Notes: generated by a model from the sequence alone, not told the origin. Positions 36,628 to 46,160 are shown, numbered from the stretch's first letter. The stretch: 64,000 nucleotides of DNA from Ktedonobacterales bacterium (GCA_036557285.1 DATBHW010000021.1:1-64000), one strand, 5' to 3'. Program-made: numbers and translations.

Positions 36628-36987
36628 ATGAATGTTGACCTTCAACACCTGGCTGACGACGACTTTTGTTACCTGACCACCACTGGCCGCCGTTCAGGCC
36701 ATCCGCATACCATCGAAATCTGGTTTGCCCTCCACGGGCAGACCATTTATATGCTTTCCGGTGGACGCGACAAATCGGATTGGGTAAAAAACGCACAGCG
36801 CACCCCGGAAGTCCAGGTGAGAATTCGTGAGAGAGTCTTCAGCGGGCAGGCGCGGCTGGTCACAGACCCACAGGAAGACGCGCTCGCCCGAAAAATCGTC
36901 TATGATAAGTATACCCCACGCGACAGCGACGACCTGAGCGATTGGTCACGCACGTCGCTTCCTGTGGCCGTTGACGTAGCCATCTAG
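36628..36987 (+). CDS. Nitroreductase/deazaflavin-dependent (Ddn-like) split-barrel protein
   Basis: 119 aa. FCYLTTTGRRSGHPHTIEIWFALHGQTIYMLSGGRDKSDWVKNAQRTPEVQVRI is characteristic of the small split beta-barrel flavin/F420-binding family (DUF385/Ddn-like). It likely binds F420 or FMN and carries out a redox reaction on an unknown substrate. Short, single-domain, cytosolic. Confidence 0.85.
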   Translation: MNVDLQHLADDDFCYLTTTGRRSGHPHTIEIWFALHGQTIYMLSGGRDKSDWVKNAQRTPEVQVRIRERVFSGQARLVTDPQEDALARKIVYDKYTPRDSDDLSDWSRTSLPVAVDVAI

Positions 36988-37063
36988 CCGAAGCGCACCT
37001 CCTGATCGGACGTTTGCTTGACAACTAGAAAGAGGCAGACTGGCAACCCCATCTTTTCAAGGC

Positions 37064-37092
37064 TTGACAAGCTCCTTGCCTCTCCCTATAGT
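37064..37092 (+). promoter_or_regulatory. Strong sigma-70-type promoter before the CocE gene
   Basis: -35 TTGACA (37064-37069), 17 nt, -10 TATAGT (37087-37092). The leader of about 95 nt ahead of the start includes CCCCAGGC-ACAG-CCCTGGGG (about 37144-37161), a small hairpin. Confidence 0.7.
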
Positions 37093-37195
37093 AGCGGGCG
37101 AGGATATTAACATATACGATACGGTGTATGCCAGCCAACATTCCCCAGGCACAGCCCTGGGGCATCCCATATTGCTACTCATGGGAGGGTGTTCG

Positions 37196-38839
37196 ATGAG
37201 TCTCACCAGCCGTCTCATCAGCTTATTGCTCCGTTTGCCGCCAGCCGAAACCCATGACCTTGTAGTCACACACGACCTCTCGATACCCATGCCCGACGGT
37301 GTAGCCCTACTTGCCGACCATTACGCGCCCCGCACTGGCGCTAAGCGCCCAACCATCCTGGTCCGTACTCCTTACGGGCGGCGCGGCTTCTTTGGCGCTA
37401 TCTATGCCCGCCCGTTCGCCGAGCGCGGCTATCAGGTTCTCATCCAAAGCTGTCGTGGCACTGCTGGCTCTGGTGGAGAGTTCAGATATGCCCGCCACGA
37501 GCTTGATGATGGGCTGGCAACCATCGCGTGGATCAAGCAGCAGGAGTGGTTCTCAGGCGACCTGGCTATGATCGGCGGCAGCTACCTTGGCTTTGTCCAG
37601 TGGGCGGTAGCCGCTGAGGTCGGGCCAGAATTGAAAGCACTGGTACCGCAGATCACTACCGCCGATTTCAACCACTTCCGCTTCCAGGGCGGGTTTACCC
37701 TGGAAAGCTCGCTGGGCTGGTCCACCATGATGACCCAGCAGGCCGCCACTGGAATGCGGCTGAGCGCCCTCCTGGGCCAACGCAAGCAGGAGCGCAAACT
37801 CGCCCAGGCGTATATGCATCTGCCGCTCAAAGAAGCTGACCAGCTTGTGGTTGGTCAGCCCTCCCAATCCTTCCAGAACGTCATTATGCACGGGCCAGAC
37901 GACGATTACTGGAAACTCGTTGACTACAGCGCCCATGTTAGTGAAGTAACTGCGCCTATCTATCTTCAGGCTGGCTGGTACGATCTCTTCCTTGATTGGC
38001 AGCTAAAAGACTACCAGACCTTGCGCGCGGCGGGTCGCCAGCCCTATCTGCTCATTGGCCCCTGGACACATGGGGAGTTCCCCAGCCTGCCCACCATGAC
38101 GCGCGAGACACTCGCCTGGCTGCAAGCGCACCTGAAAGGGGACCGCAGCCAACTGCGCGAGGCTCCCGTTCGGCTGTTTGTGATGGGGGCCAAGGAATGG
38201 CGCGATTTCGCCGACTGGCCGCCGCCAGCCAGGAGCGAACGCTGGCATCTCCAGCCAGATGGTGCACTGGCTCCGACCACGCCGCCCGCCTCCGAGCCAG
38301 ACCACTACCGCTATGATCCTGGCGATCCAACCCCGGCGGTAGGCGGCAATTCCCTGGGGGCGCAGGAGCGTATGGGAGCAAAAGATAACCGCGCCCTGGA
38401 GGCGCGCGCAGATGTGCTGGTCTATACGAGCGCCGTACTGGAACAAGACCTGGAGGTCATTGGCCCGGTCACTGCCGACCTCTATGTCCAATCCAGCCTG
38501 GAACATACCGATTTCTTTGCGCGGCTCTGTGTCGTGGAGGCGTCGGGTAAATCGCTCAATCTGTGCGATGGCATTGTGCGCCTGACCCCCGACAGTTCAG
38601 TCCCGGAAGCAGATGGAAGCCGACATATCCAGATCGATCTCTGGCCTACCGCCTATCGCTTCCGCAGCGGCCAGCGCATTCGTGTACAGGTCTCCAGCGG
38701 CGCGCATCCGCGTTTTGCCCGCAACCTGGGGAGCGGGGAGCCGCTGGCTACAGGGGCTAAACTCCTGACCGCCGACCAGACCATCTACCACGACCCGGAC
38801 CATCCTTCTGCCATTCAGCTGCCAGTTCTCGGCGCCTAA
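37196..38839 (+). CDS. CocE/NonD-family serine hydrolase
   Basis: 547 aa from ATG 37196, behind GGGAGGG (an ATG at 37181 is also in frame). The N-terminal alpha/beta-hydrolase part shows VTHDLSIPMPDGVALLADHY, RTPYGRRG, QSCRGTAGSGGEF and the nucleophile GGSYLGFVQW. The S15-type C-terminal jelly-roll follows (DVLVYTSAVLEQDLEVIGPVTADLYVQSS ... RIRVQVSSGAHPRFARN). It hydrolyses esters or peptide-like amides; substrate unknown. Confidence 0.92.
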   Translation: MSLTSRLISLLLRLPPAETHDLVVTHDLSIPMPDGVALLADHYAPRTGAKRPTILVRTPYGRRGFFGAIYARPFAERGYQVLIQSCRGTAGSGGEFRYARHELDDGLATIAWIKQQEWFSGDLAMIGGSYLGFVQWAVAAEVGPELKALVPQITTADFNHFRFQGGFTLESSLGWSTMMTQQAATGMRLSALLGQRKQERKLAQAYMHLPLKEADQLVVGQPSQSFQNVIMHGPDDDYWKLVDYSAHVSEVTAPIYLQAGWYDLFLDWQLKDYQTLRAAGRQPYLLIGPWTHGEFPSLPTMTRETLAWLQAHLKGDRSQLREAPVRLFVMGAKEWRDFADWPPPARSERWHLQPDGALAPTTPPASEPDHYRYDPGDPTPAVGGNSLGAQERMGAKDNRALEARADVLVYTSAVLEQDLEVIGPVTADLYVQSSLEHTDFFARLCVVEASGKSLNLCDGIVRLTPDSSVPEADGSRHIQIDLWPTAYRFRSGQRIRVQVSSGAHPRFARNLGSGEPLATGAKLLTADQTIYHDPDHPSAIQLPVLGA

Positions 38840-38854
38840 ATGGTTCGCTGGCAG

Positions 38855-39367
38855 CTAGCGATAGAGAAGAAACCCCAGGAGGCCCGCCAGCCCTAAAATC
38901 AAGAGTACATTTACCTTGCGGCTTAGCGCCAGCCCGAAGGCGCCCACGGCGATCAACAGCCCTTTCCAGTCTACTCCAGGCTGGCGCAAGATCGTCCAGA
39001 CCACTGTGAGCAGCAGACCCACAACGGCAAGGGAGACCCCTTGCATTGCCCCCTGGACCCAGGCTCGCTGCTCAATGCGAGCATAGCCAGCGGCAATGAC
39101 GAGAGACAGAAGCGCGGGGAAGGTAATCGCCAGCAGGGCCAGCAATGCGCCCGAATAGCCATAGGTCAGGTAGCCCAGGCTGATGACCCATAAGCCGTTC
39201 GGGCCAGGGCTGATCTGTCCAATAACGATTGATTGCCCAAAGTCGGCTTCTTTTGCCCAGCCGTTGGTGAGCAAATCCTGGTGCAGACTGGGCAGATTGC
39301 TGAAGCCGCCAGTGGAGAAGAGCGAGGCTTTCAAGAACAGCAGGAAGTAGAGGATGGGATTAATCAT
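38855..39367 (-). CDS. Chromate transporter half (ChrA-type)
   Basis: 170 aa from ATG 39367, with about five hydrophobic segments. STGGFSNLPSLHQDLLTNGW and VIGQISPGPNGLWVISLGYLTYG match the conserved half of ChrA, including the PGPNG motif. The ATG overlaps the stop of the upstream half (ATGA). Two short ChrA halves made as separate proteins form a heterodimer in other bacteria. Confidence 0.88.
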   Translation of the reverse strand: MINPILYFLLFLKASLFSTGGFSNLPSLHQDLLTNGWAKEADFGQSIVIGQISPGPNGLWVISLGYLTYGYSGALLALLAITFPALLSLVIAAGYARIEQRAWVQGAMQGVSLAVVGLLLTVVWTILRQPGVDWKGLLIAVGAFGLALSRKVNVLLILGLAGLLGFLLYR

Positions 39368-39978
39368 AGCTGTTCCCCTGGCTCTTCCGGCAGCGGCGTC
39401 ATTGATCGCGGCGCAAAGAAGGCCGCGCCGAGACACGCGGCGCCAAGCACAACCACAATCACCGATAGATTGAAGAGGATAACGACCAGCGCACTGGCGA
39501 TTATCAGCGCACCGCTCGCCAGCACATACCGAAATCCGACTTTATAAAGCCTCTCAAGAATGGGCCGCGCAAAGTTCAGCCCAACGAGCAGCATGATTCC
39601 TCCCGTCGCCGGGACCACGCCTCGCAACACAGCCTGGACCGCTGCTCCTTGCTCTATCTTGACAAAGAGGGCAGCTAACAGGCAGGTGATTATTCCACTG
39701 GGCAGGAGCAGACCAGCAAGAGAGGCAACAACACCCCAGGCTCCTCCCAGTTTCTTGCCAAGCAGAATAGTGAGAGCGATGAGATTGATACCTGGAGTCA
39801 GCAGGCACAAATTCCACAGACGCAGAAACTCTTCCATTGACAGCCAGCGTCGCTTCTCGATAAACACGCGCTGGATTAAGAGCGTGGTTGATGCCCCGCC
39901 TCCAAAGGACTGCAATCCAATACGTACCCAGATGCCAAAAAGCTGCCAGGCTCCAGGTCTGGAGTCTTGTCTGCTCAT
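39364..39978 (-). CDS. Chromate transporter, other half (ChrA-type)
   Basis: 204 aa from ATG 39978 (GGAGCG upstream); an ATG at 39993 is also in frame. RIGLQSFGGGASTTLLIQRVFIEKRRWLSMEEFLRLWNLCLLTPGINLIALTILLGKKLGGAWGV is the ChrA motif with PGINLIA in place of the usual PGPN. About five membrane helices. Paired with the downstream half by ATGA overlap. Confidence 0.88.
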   Translation of the reverse strand: MSRQDSRPGAWQLFGIWVRIGLQSFGGGASTTLLIQRVFIEKRRWLSMEEFLRLWNLCLLTPGINLIALTILLGKKLGGAWGVVASLAGLLLPSGIITCLLAALFVKIEQGAAVQAVLRGVVPATGGIMLLVGLNFARPILERLYKVGFRYVLASGALIIASALVVILFNLSVIVVVLGAACLGAAFFAPRSMTPLPEEPGEQL

Positions 39979-40108
39979 AATAACTCGCTCCATTTTCTTT
40001 TGAGAGATTGCCTTGAGGAGAAGCAGCACATCCATACCAAACCACCATCCGCAGATTCCTGGGTTGGCATCAGAGCCAGTTTCGCCTTTTCCGGTGTCAA
40101 CAGGCCGA

Positions 40109-41194
40109 TCAGTTCACGGCAGCCAGGCGCAGTTGCGCCCGAATCGCGTCGCCCAGTTGGCGCGTGGTCGCTGTGCCTCCCAGGTCTGGCGTCCGTACCT
40201 TTCCTTCGGCCAGCACCGCCTCGATGGCCTGCATCAGCATCGCTGCCGCCTCCTGCTCACCTAGAAAGTCGAGTAGAAGCTGGGCCGACCAGACCGAGGC
40301 AATAGGGTTAGCCACCCCTTTGCCTGCAATGTCGGGAGCCGACCCGTGAATCGCCTGAAAAAGACTCGGATAGCGCCGATCCGGGTTGAGATTCGCGCTG
40401 GGAGCCAGCCCCAGGCTGCCGACTACTGCCGCGCCCAGATCGGTGAGGATGTCGCCAAAGAGGTTCGAGGCCACGATCACATCCAGGCTCTCTGGCCTGG
40501 CAACCATCCGCGCAGCCAGAGAGTCGATCAATTGTTGTTCATGGGCAATATCGGGGTACTCGGCTGCCACCTGCCTGAACACGTCGTCCCAGAAGACCAT
40601 CCCATACTGCATGCTGTTCGATTTTGTGGCGCTCGTTACCAGCCTGCGCCTGTGCTGACGAGCATACTCGAAGGCAGAGCGGATAATCCGCTCTGTACCT
40701 TTCCAGGTAAAGACGCTTGACTGGATCGCCACCTCATCTGGCGTCCCCTGATGCAAGCGGCCTCCCACGCCAGCGTACTCGCCTTCGGTGTTCTCTCGGA
40801 TGCAGACCACATCAATAGCGCCGGGGCTTTTGCCTGCCAGGGGGCTTTGCACGCCAGGCAGCAAGCGCATGGGCCGAAGGTTGACATACTGATCGAACCC
40901 CTGGCGGATGGGCAGCAGCAAGCCCCACAGCGTCAGATGGTCGGGCACGCGCGGGTCTCCGATGGGACCAAGCAGGATACCATCGAAGCCGCCTCGCTCC
41001 AGCGCCGCCAGCCCATCCTTCGGCATCAGCGCGCCTTCCCGCAGATAGCGTTCGGTCCCCCAGTCGAAAGAGACTGTATCCAGATGGAAGCTGCCACACA
41101 GCCCGGCGAGCATCTCAAGAGTCTGGATGCTCTCTGGAATAACCTCCGGGCCAATGCCGTCACCCGGCAGTACAGCAAGCTGATAGTGGCGCAT
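40109..41194 (-). CDS. Tartrate/isopropylmalate dehydrogenase-family beta-decarboxylating enzyme
   Basis: 361 aa from ATG 41194, behind AGGAGGAG. LAVLPGDGIGPEVIPES starts the fold; LLGPIGDPRVPDHLTLWGLLLPIRQGFDQYVNLRPMRLLPGV and IRENTEGEYAGVGG fit tartrate dehydrogenase better than LeuB. The catalytic Lys region is VTSATKSNSMQYG and the metal/NAD part is SNLFGDILTDLGAAVVG and HGSAPDIAGKGVANPIA. NAD-dependent oxidation and decarboxylation of a 2-hydroxy acid. Confidence 0.86.
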   Translation of the reverse strand: MRHYQLAVLPGDGIGPEVIPESIQTLEMLAGLCGSFHLDTVSFDWGTERYLREGALMPKDGLAALERGGFDGILLGPIGDPRVPDHLTLWGLLLPIRQGFDQYVNLRPMRLLPGVQSPLAGKSPGAIDVVCIRENTEGEYAGVGGRLHQGTPDEVAIQSSVFTWKGTERIIRSAFEYARQHRRRLVTSATKSNSMQYGMVFWDDVFRQVAAEYPDIAHEQQLIDSLAARMVARPESLDVIVASNLFGDILTDLGAAVVGSLGLAPSANLNPDRRYPSLFQAIHGSAPDIAGKGVANPIASVWSAQLLLDFLGEQEAAAMLMQAIEAVLAEGKVRTPDLGGTATTRQLGDAIRAQLRLAAVN

Positions 41195-41222
41195 GACTCC
41201 TCCTGATTCTTCTATCTCATGC

Positions 41223-42218
41223 CTATGCCGCGACTTCAGCCCAACCAGCCGTCCTGGCGCTGGCAAACACTGCTTCAATGACGCGCATGTTAGCAACAGC
41301 GTCTTCTATCGGCGTGGGTACAGCAGCATTCGTGAGAATCGCCTGCGAGAAGGTATCGCCCTGGAGTGTATACTGGTTGCAGGTATCCAGCGTGATCTCC
41401 TCGATCTTCCCATCGTGTTCGTACCAGACCTTGCAAGGCCGATCAGGTGGAGCATTGAAGGGGATTTCAATCTCGATGCGCCCCTCGGTGCCGAAGATAT
41501 TCACCCGCTGATACGGCGCGAGCTGCGTCCCACAGGTGAAGACCGCAGTACCAGAACCGAAATCCAGCATACCTGAAGCCAGGCGATCTGTTCTGAAGCG
41601 GGGGTCGTATTCCACAATGCCAGAAACCCGCCTGGGTTCAGCGTCAAAGATAAAGCGCGGCACTGAAACAGCATAGCAGCCAATATCCATCATAGCCCCA
41701 CCGCCCACATCAGCGATGTTGCGGATATTCTCTCCATCGTCAAGATAGTAGGAGAAAATCGTCTGAACTGTGCGCAGTTCGCCAACTTTCCCGTCAGCCA
41801 CCAGTTGCCTGGCCCGCTGCCATTGGGGATGATGCCGATACATAAAGGCTTCCATTACCTTCAGTTGGGGATGCGCTCTGGCCGTATCCACCAGGGTTTG
41901 CGCTTCAGCAGCCGTCATCGCAATCGGCTTCTCGCAGAGGACATGTTTGCCCGCCTGCAACGCCTTGAGCGACCAGGGTACATGCAGATGGTTGGGCAGA
42001 GGATTGTAGATAGCGTCAATAGTGGGATCGGCCAGCAGTTCCTCATAGGAGCCGTAGGCTTTGGGGATACCCAGTTGCGCCGCCGCAGCCTGCGCCGCCT
42101 CCAGGTTGCGCGATGCCATCGCGCTTATCTCACAGTATTTACCCTGCTGCATGGCAGGAAGAACCTGCTTCAGACCGATGTTAGCGGTACTCAGGACGCC
42201 CCAGCGAACCTTGTCCAT
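41223..42218 (-). CDS. Gfo/Idh/MocA-family oxidoreductase
   Basis: 331 aa from ATG 42218. Rossmann fold (WGVLSTANIGLKQVLPAM), the conserved ALQAGKHVLCEKPIA with the catalytic Lys, and the C-terminal sheet domain (ADVGGGAMMDIGCYAVSVPRFIF). NAD(P)-dependent oxidation of a sugar or inositol-like compound. Next to the tartrate-dehydrogenase-like gene, 29 nt apart on the same strand, so probably one operon of sugar-acid catabolism (inference). Confidence 0.9.
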   Translation of the reverse strand: MDKVRWGVLSTANIGLKQVLPAMQQGKYCEISAMASRNLEAAQAAAAQLGIPKAYGSYEELLADPTIDAIYNPLPNHLHVPWSLKALQAGKHVLCEKPIAMTAAEAQTLVDTARAHPQLKVMEAFMYRHHPQWQRARQLVADGKVGELRTVQTIFSYYLDDGENIRNIADVGGGAMMDIGCYAVSVPRFIFDAEPRRVSGIVEYDPRFRTDRLASGMLDFGSGTAVFTCGTQLAPYQRVNIFGTEGRIEIEIPFNAPPDRPCKVWYEHDGKIEEITLDTCNQYTLQGDTFSQAILTNAAVPTPIEDAVANMRVIEAVFASARTAGWAEVAA

Positions 42219-42380
42219 TCTCTTTCTCCCCCAGATGGTCTTTTTACTAAACAACATGATTCACTGATTCGGAAAACCTGCCCTTCAGGCGCAAAGGGCA
42301 GATACAACCCACGCGGCAGAAGAAACGCATGCTCCCTGTGGATGAACAGTGTATCACACTGCTCAGATGCACAGAGAATA

Positions 42381-43346
42381 TCACAGGGGGGTAATACCTT
42401 CTGAAACGGTCTGCATAATCGTTTGGGCCAGCCGCTTCAGCGCCTCCAACAGTTCCTCTGGCTGCTGCACGCGCAGGGGACATCCCAGCCCGACAAGAAA
42501 ACGCGCCGCGTGATCTAAATCCCGCTCATACGCCCGCAGCAACACCCCATCAGCCCGTTCCTCCAGCTTCGCATACTCTGGTGGAACCAGCGCCTGAATA
42601 TCCTCCAACGTCGTTTCCAGCAGCGCCTGGACGTGCCACGTATCAGGAATAGTGGCAATAATCCCCACCACAGCGGTCCGGCTATCAAAATCCGTTGGGC
42701 GCACAAAGCGCTCGTCGCTCAGTTCGGCTTCCAGCACGCGATCTAGCCGAAACACGCGAATCTCCTGGCGCAAGTGGCAGTAGCCGACAGCATACCAGCG
42801 CCCATTGCGATAGAGCACCCCATAACAATCAAATACGCGCCGCGTCTGCTCGCCGCTCCCAGCCTGATAGCGCAGGGTAAGGCGCCGTGTCTCCTGCGCG
42901 GCGGTGCTAAACGTTTTGAGCCAGTCCGTTGCAGGCAAGCCTTTCTGTATATTCAGGTCCAACGTTACATTTTCCTGCACCGCCTGGACGCGCTCGCGCA
43001 CTGCGATTGGCAGAACGCGCTCGACTTTCGCCAGCGCCCCCTCTACGGCTGGAACTGTGCCGCTCAATCCGAGTTGGCGGGCCGCCAGCAGGCCCAGCGT
43101 CACCGCCAGCGCCTCATCCTCGGTCAGCATCAACGGAGGCAGCTTATACCCTGGGCGCAGCCGGTAGCCGCCATACCTGCCACGCCCTGCCTCAATTGGC
43201 ATCCCCAAATCTTGCAGCATCGTGATATAGCGCCGGGCGCTACGACTATTCACTTCGAGCCGCTGGGCAAGCTGCGCGGCGGTAATGGATGGCCGGGCTT
43301 GCAGCAGTTCAAGAACCGTCAAAAGCCGTGTTACTGGAGAGTACAT
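42381..43346 (-). CDS. YafY-type WYL transcriptional regulator
   Basis: 321 aa. DeoR-like HTH (RLLTVLELLQARPSITAAQLAQRLEVNSRSARRYITMLQDLGMPIEAGRGRYGGYRL), WYL domain (about 150-225: LTLRYQAGSGEQTRRVFDCYGVLYRNGRWYAVGYCHLRQEIRVFRLDRV) and WCX C-terminus. Divergent from the toroid-fold gene at 43467, the probable target or one of them. Confidence 0.92.
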   Translation of the reverse strand: MYSPVTRLLTVLELLQARPSITAAQLAQRLEVNSRSARRYITMLQDLGMPIEAGRGRYGGYRLRPGYKLPPLMLTEDEALAVTLGLLAARQLGLSGTVPAVEGALAKVERVLPIAVRERVQAVQENVTLDLNIQKGLPATDWLKTFSTAAQETRRLTLRYQAGSGEQTRRVFDCYGVLYRNGRWYAVGYCHLRQEIRVFRLDRVLEAELSDERFVRPTDFDSRTAVVGIIATIPDTWHVQALLETTLEDIQALVPPEYAKLEERADGVLLRAYERDLDHAARFLVGLGCPLRVQQPEELLEALKRLAQTIMQTVSEGITPL

Positions 43347-43466
43347 AGATGCCCTTTTCTTTCATGTCTGCACATTATCTCGTTAATTAGGACCAATTCT
43401 AACCACATTCCCTGGTATACTGCAATTGTATAGACACGTACAGATTCATCTTTTAGGAGGCTCGAT

Positions 43467-44294
43467 ATGGACACGCTTGCAAAAGCGCAGCAGTTTTTCC
43501 AGCACAATGGCCGAGATATTGACCAGGCACAGTGGGCATACCATTTCGCCGATCAGCCGCTCGATCATCTGCTTGGCGTCCTGGCCCGCTATCAGAATCC
43601 TGATGGTGGCTTTCATGGCCTGGAGGTGGACATCAAAGCGCCCGACAGCAATCCCTTTGCAACAGAAATCGCCTTACTCATCTGCCTGCAAGCTCATGCG
43701 CCCCAGGAGCATCCCTTGCTCTCAAAAATGGTAGGCTACCTTGAGCAAACCCAGGAGGAGAATGGGAACTGGCGTTTTGCGCCAGGAGTCTATAACCATG
43801 AGCTTGCCCCCTGGTTCCAGGGCTGGCAGTGGCCGAACCTCAACCCTTCTTGCACCCTCTCTGGCCTGCTCAAAGAACTTGGGTTGGGGGCCGAGACTCT
43901 CCATACGCGAGTTGAACGCCTCTTTGCAGAGCTGGCGCGAGTAGACGATCTCATAGGCGACGAGTTCTATAACGTTCGTCCATATGCTCACTACTTCCTG
44001 CCTGAGTGGAACCACCCGCAGCGCGAACTCTATCTCTCCGGCGTTCTCTGGTGGCTGATACGCCAGCATACTGCCGAGTCGGGCGTGGATAGCAACCACT
44101 TCTTTGCCTATGTTCGACGCCCGCAGACCTATACCGCCAGGCATCTTCCCGAAAACATTCTGAAGGAACAACTGGACCGTATGGAAGCTGAGCAGGAGAA
44201 AGATGGCGGCTGGCCCACGCCATATGACGCAAACTGGAGAGGCTGGACGACGATCCAGAATCTGCTCGTCTTACGGGCATTCGGCAGAATCTAA
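43467..44294 (+). CDS. Terpenoid-cyclase-like alpha/alpha-toroid protein
   Basis: 275 aa with a GGAGG-like site before ATG. Repeats of helix-turn-helix with NPDGGFHGLE, ENGNWRFAPGVY and KDGGWPTPYD resemble prenyltransferase/squalene-cyclase repeats. The catalytic DxDD of cyclases is absent, so this is not an obvious cyclase. Function unknown; may bind or process a hydrophobic or polymer substrate. Divergently transcribed from a WYL regulator. Confidence 0.8.
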   Translation: MDTLAKAQQFFQHNGRDIDQAQWAYHFADQPLDHLLGVLARYQNPDGGFHGLEVDIKAPDSNPFATEIALLICLQAHAPQEHPLLSKMVGYLEQTQEENGNWRFAPGVYNHELAPWFQGWQWPNLNPSCTLSGLLKELGLGAETLHTRVERLFAELARVDDLIGDEFYNVRPYAHYFLPEWNHPQRELYLSGVLWWLIRQHTAESGVDSNHFFAYVRRPQTYTARHLPENILKEQLDRMEAEQEKDGGWPTPYDANWRGWTTIQNLLVLRAFGRI

Positions 44295-45352
44295 TCGCCG
44301 CGCCCCGCTGAAGTGAAGCTGCTGGCGAAGATGCTGAGAAGCTGACCAGGGTCAGGTCCGGTCAATACCTCGACACGCGCAAGCCATTTGACCCATTCCA
44401 TGCCACGATGGCCTGGGGCAACTAGGCGGAGAGGGAACCCATGATCGTAGGAGAGCGGCTCATTCCCAACATGCGTCGCCAGCAGCGCCGCTCTCGCTTC
44501 CTCCAGCGGCAAGCTCCAGCGATAGCTCGTCACCGAGATAAAACGGACGTTGCTCGCGTCTGCATTAAGTTCAACCTGATCGAGCAGCCGCCCGATACGG
44601 ATACCCCGCCAGCGTTGAGTGCTAAAAAATCCGCTTGTACAATCGAGCGTCGCCTCCAACTCATCACCTGCTGCGACCAGTTCATCGTAGGAAAACGAGC
44701 GAGGCGTTTTCACAGCGCCATCCAGGACAAGCTGCCAGGTCTCTGTGTCAATCGGGCGTGGATGGTCGGCTACCCAGCTTGAGGCCGGGAAGACATTGCC
44801 AGCGTAGCTGCTTATCTCATGCGATCCGGTGAATCTTCGCTTGGCCCCAGGCAGACGAAGAACTTGTTCGCCGAACTGCTGAATCGGCCAGAGCGCCATC
44901 CCGCCGACGAGCAAAGCGCCGAATTGCAGCGCCCTTCGCCTGCCAACGAGATCGCGCTTGCGTAGCCGCTTCGCGCGAGCGAACATATGAAAGAAGATTG
45001 CTGCCGCGAGGGTAAAGCCGAGGATGATATGCCAGTTCAATAAACCGAATCCGGCAACATCAAGATCGCCACCTGCGGCCCACCAGATGCCGGAACCGAG
45101 CGTCACCAGAACAAAGATGGTTGCCAGCAGCCCCAGGACTGTGCGGCGATCCCAGCGCCGCAGGCGGAACAAACGAGGCCAGACGCGCCGCAGTTTCCCC
45201 CATAACAGCAGCAGCAGCCACAGTCCCCCGATGCCATGCAGCGCAAAGATGAACCAGTCCGATGGGAGGCCGCTGAACAGGCTGAGGAGACCAGTCGTCA
45301 GCGCAATAGCAGCAGCAAGCGCAATGCTCCAATCGGTGAGGCGCGGGGACAT
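44291..45352 (-). CDS. Molybdopterin-dependent oxidoreductase with membrane domain (YedY/sulfite-oxidase-like)
   Basis: 353 aa from ATG 45352. Four hydrophobic segments in the first ~180 residues (for example WSIALAAAIALTTGLLSLF, FALHGIGGLWLLLLLWGKL, TVLGLLATIFVLVTLGSGIWW, NWHIILGFTLAAAIFFHMF) with His residues that could bind heme. The C-terminal ~170 residues are a sulfite-oxidase-like molybdopterin domain with the Mo-ligand Cys in ATLDCTSGFFSTQRWRG and the tail LRLVAPGHRGMEWVKW. A fused version of the usual YedY-YedZ pair. Its 3' end overlaps the toroid gene by 4 bp. Confidence 0.85.
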   Translation of the reverse strand: MSPRLTDWSIALAAAIALTTGLLSLFSGLPSDWFIFALHGIGGLWLLLLLWGKLRRVWPRLFRLRRWDRRTVLGLLATIFVLVTLGSGIWWAAGGDLDVAGFGLLNWHIILGFTLAAAIFFHMFARAKRLRKRDLVGRRRALQFGALLVGGMALWPIQQFGEQVLRLPGAKRRFTGSHEISSYAGNVFPASSWVADHPRPIDTETWQLVLDGAVKTPRSFSYDELVAAGDELEATLDCTSGFFSTQRWRGIRIGRLLDQVELNADASNVRFISVTSYRWSLPLEEARAALLATHVGNEPLSYDHGFPLRLVAPGHRGMEWVKWLARVEVLTGPDPGQLLSIFASSFTSAGRGD

Positions 45353-45537
45353 AGCCAACCCATCCTTCAGGGCATCCTTGTATAATGCCCTGATAAGCAG
45401 TACGCGATGAGATACAACATCATACAAGGATGCTCTTTGCCCCAGGGGCAGAAAGAAAACCTTGAGAGGATTCGGCCCCTGGGGTCAGGCCGCCAGGAAA
45501 CACTGCGCCTGGCAGCCTGGGCCTGCCGCTCCGGCGC

Positions 45538-45798
45538 TTACGGTTTCTTGCGTCCCCGCTCGCCGCCAGTTTTGCCAATCCGGCTGTAGAAGGCCGAGCC
45601 ATGATTCTGTTTGGTTGCCTCGCCGCCCATCCTACCGATTTGCGAATAATGCTCTGATCCCAGTTTGGCTTTGGCAGCCTCGCCGCCCTTCTTGCCGATG
45701 CGTGCATAGAACTCCGGGCCATACTTCTGACGTACTGCCTGCCCGCCATGTTTGGCCTTCTCGGAGCCTGGCTCTGGTCCGCGCTTAGAGGTAGTCAT
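45538..45798 (-). CDS. KGG-repeat general stress protein
   Basis: 86 aa from ATG 45798, with AAGGA upstream. Three near-tandem repeats of the type YGPEFYARIGKKGGEAAKAKLG are the 'stress-induced KGG' motif of con-10/GsiB-like proteins. Highly hydrophilic, probably protective under desiccation or salt stress. Confidence 0.9.
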   Translation of the reverse strand: MTTSKRGPEPGSEKAKHGGQAVRQKYGPEFYARIGKKGGEAAKAKLGSEHYSQIGRMGGEATKQNHGSAFYSRIGKTGGERGRKKP

Positions 45799-45927
45799 CG
45801 TGTTTTTCCTTTCTTGTTTCATGCGCTATCAGCGGCTTATTGCTAGTATAACACAAGAACGCATCGTCAATAGCCCATTTGGCTTCTAGAAAACTGACAC
45901 TTCTGGCAAAGGCACGTGCAAGCGAAC

Positions 45928-46143
45928 TCAAGTAAGTATGATCAGAACGTCGCCTTCGCTCACACTCTGCCCTTCCTTGCAGCGTATCTCTGCAATTTTC
46001 CCGCCAACTGGCGCCTCTAGCGGCAGTTCCATTTTCATTGATTCAAGGATCATCAGCACATCACCTGCATTGACCACATCACCTACGTTCTTCTCAATTT
46101 TCCACACCAATCCACTCACCTCTGAGGATACCCTGGTTGGCAT
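45928..46143 (-). CDS. Biotin/lipoyl carrier protein
   Basis: 71 aa from ATG 46143 (GAGAGGAG upstream). Biotinyl domain with the modified Lys in LESMKMELPL and a typical hammerhead pattern. A stand-alone carrier for the carboxyltransferase encoded 17 nt upstream; no biotin carboxylase is in the window, so the enzyme must use one encoded elsewhere. Confidence 0.92.
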   Translation of the reverse strand: MPTRVSSEVSGLVWKIEKNVGDVVNAGDVLMILESMKMELPLEAPVGGKIAEIRCKEGQSVSEGDVLIILT

Positions 46144-46160
46144 GCCGTCTCCTCTCTCAA

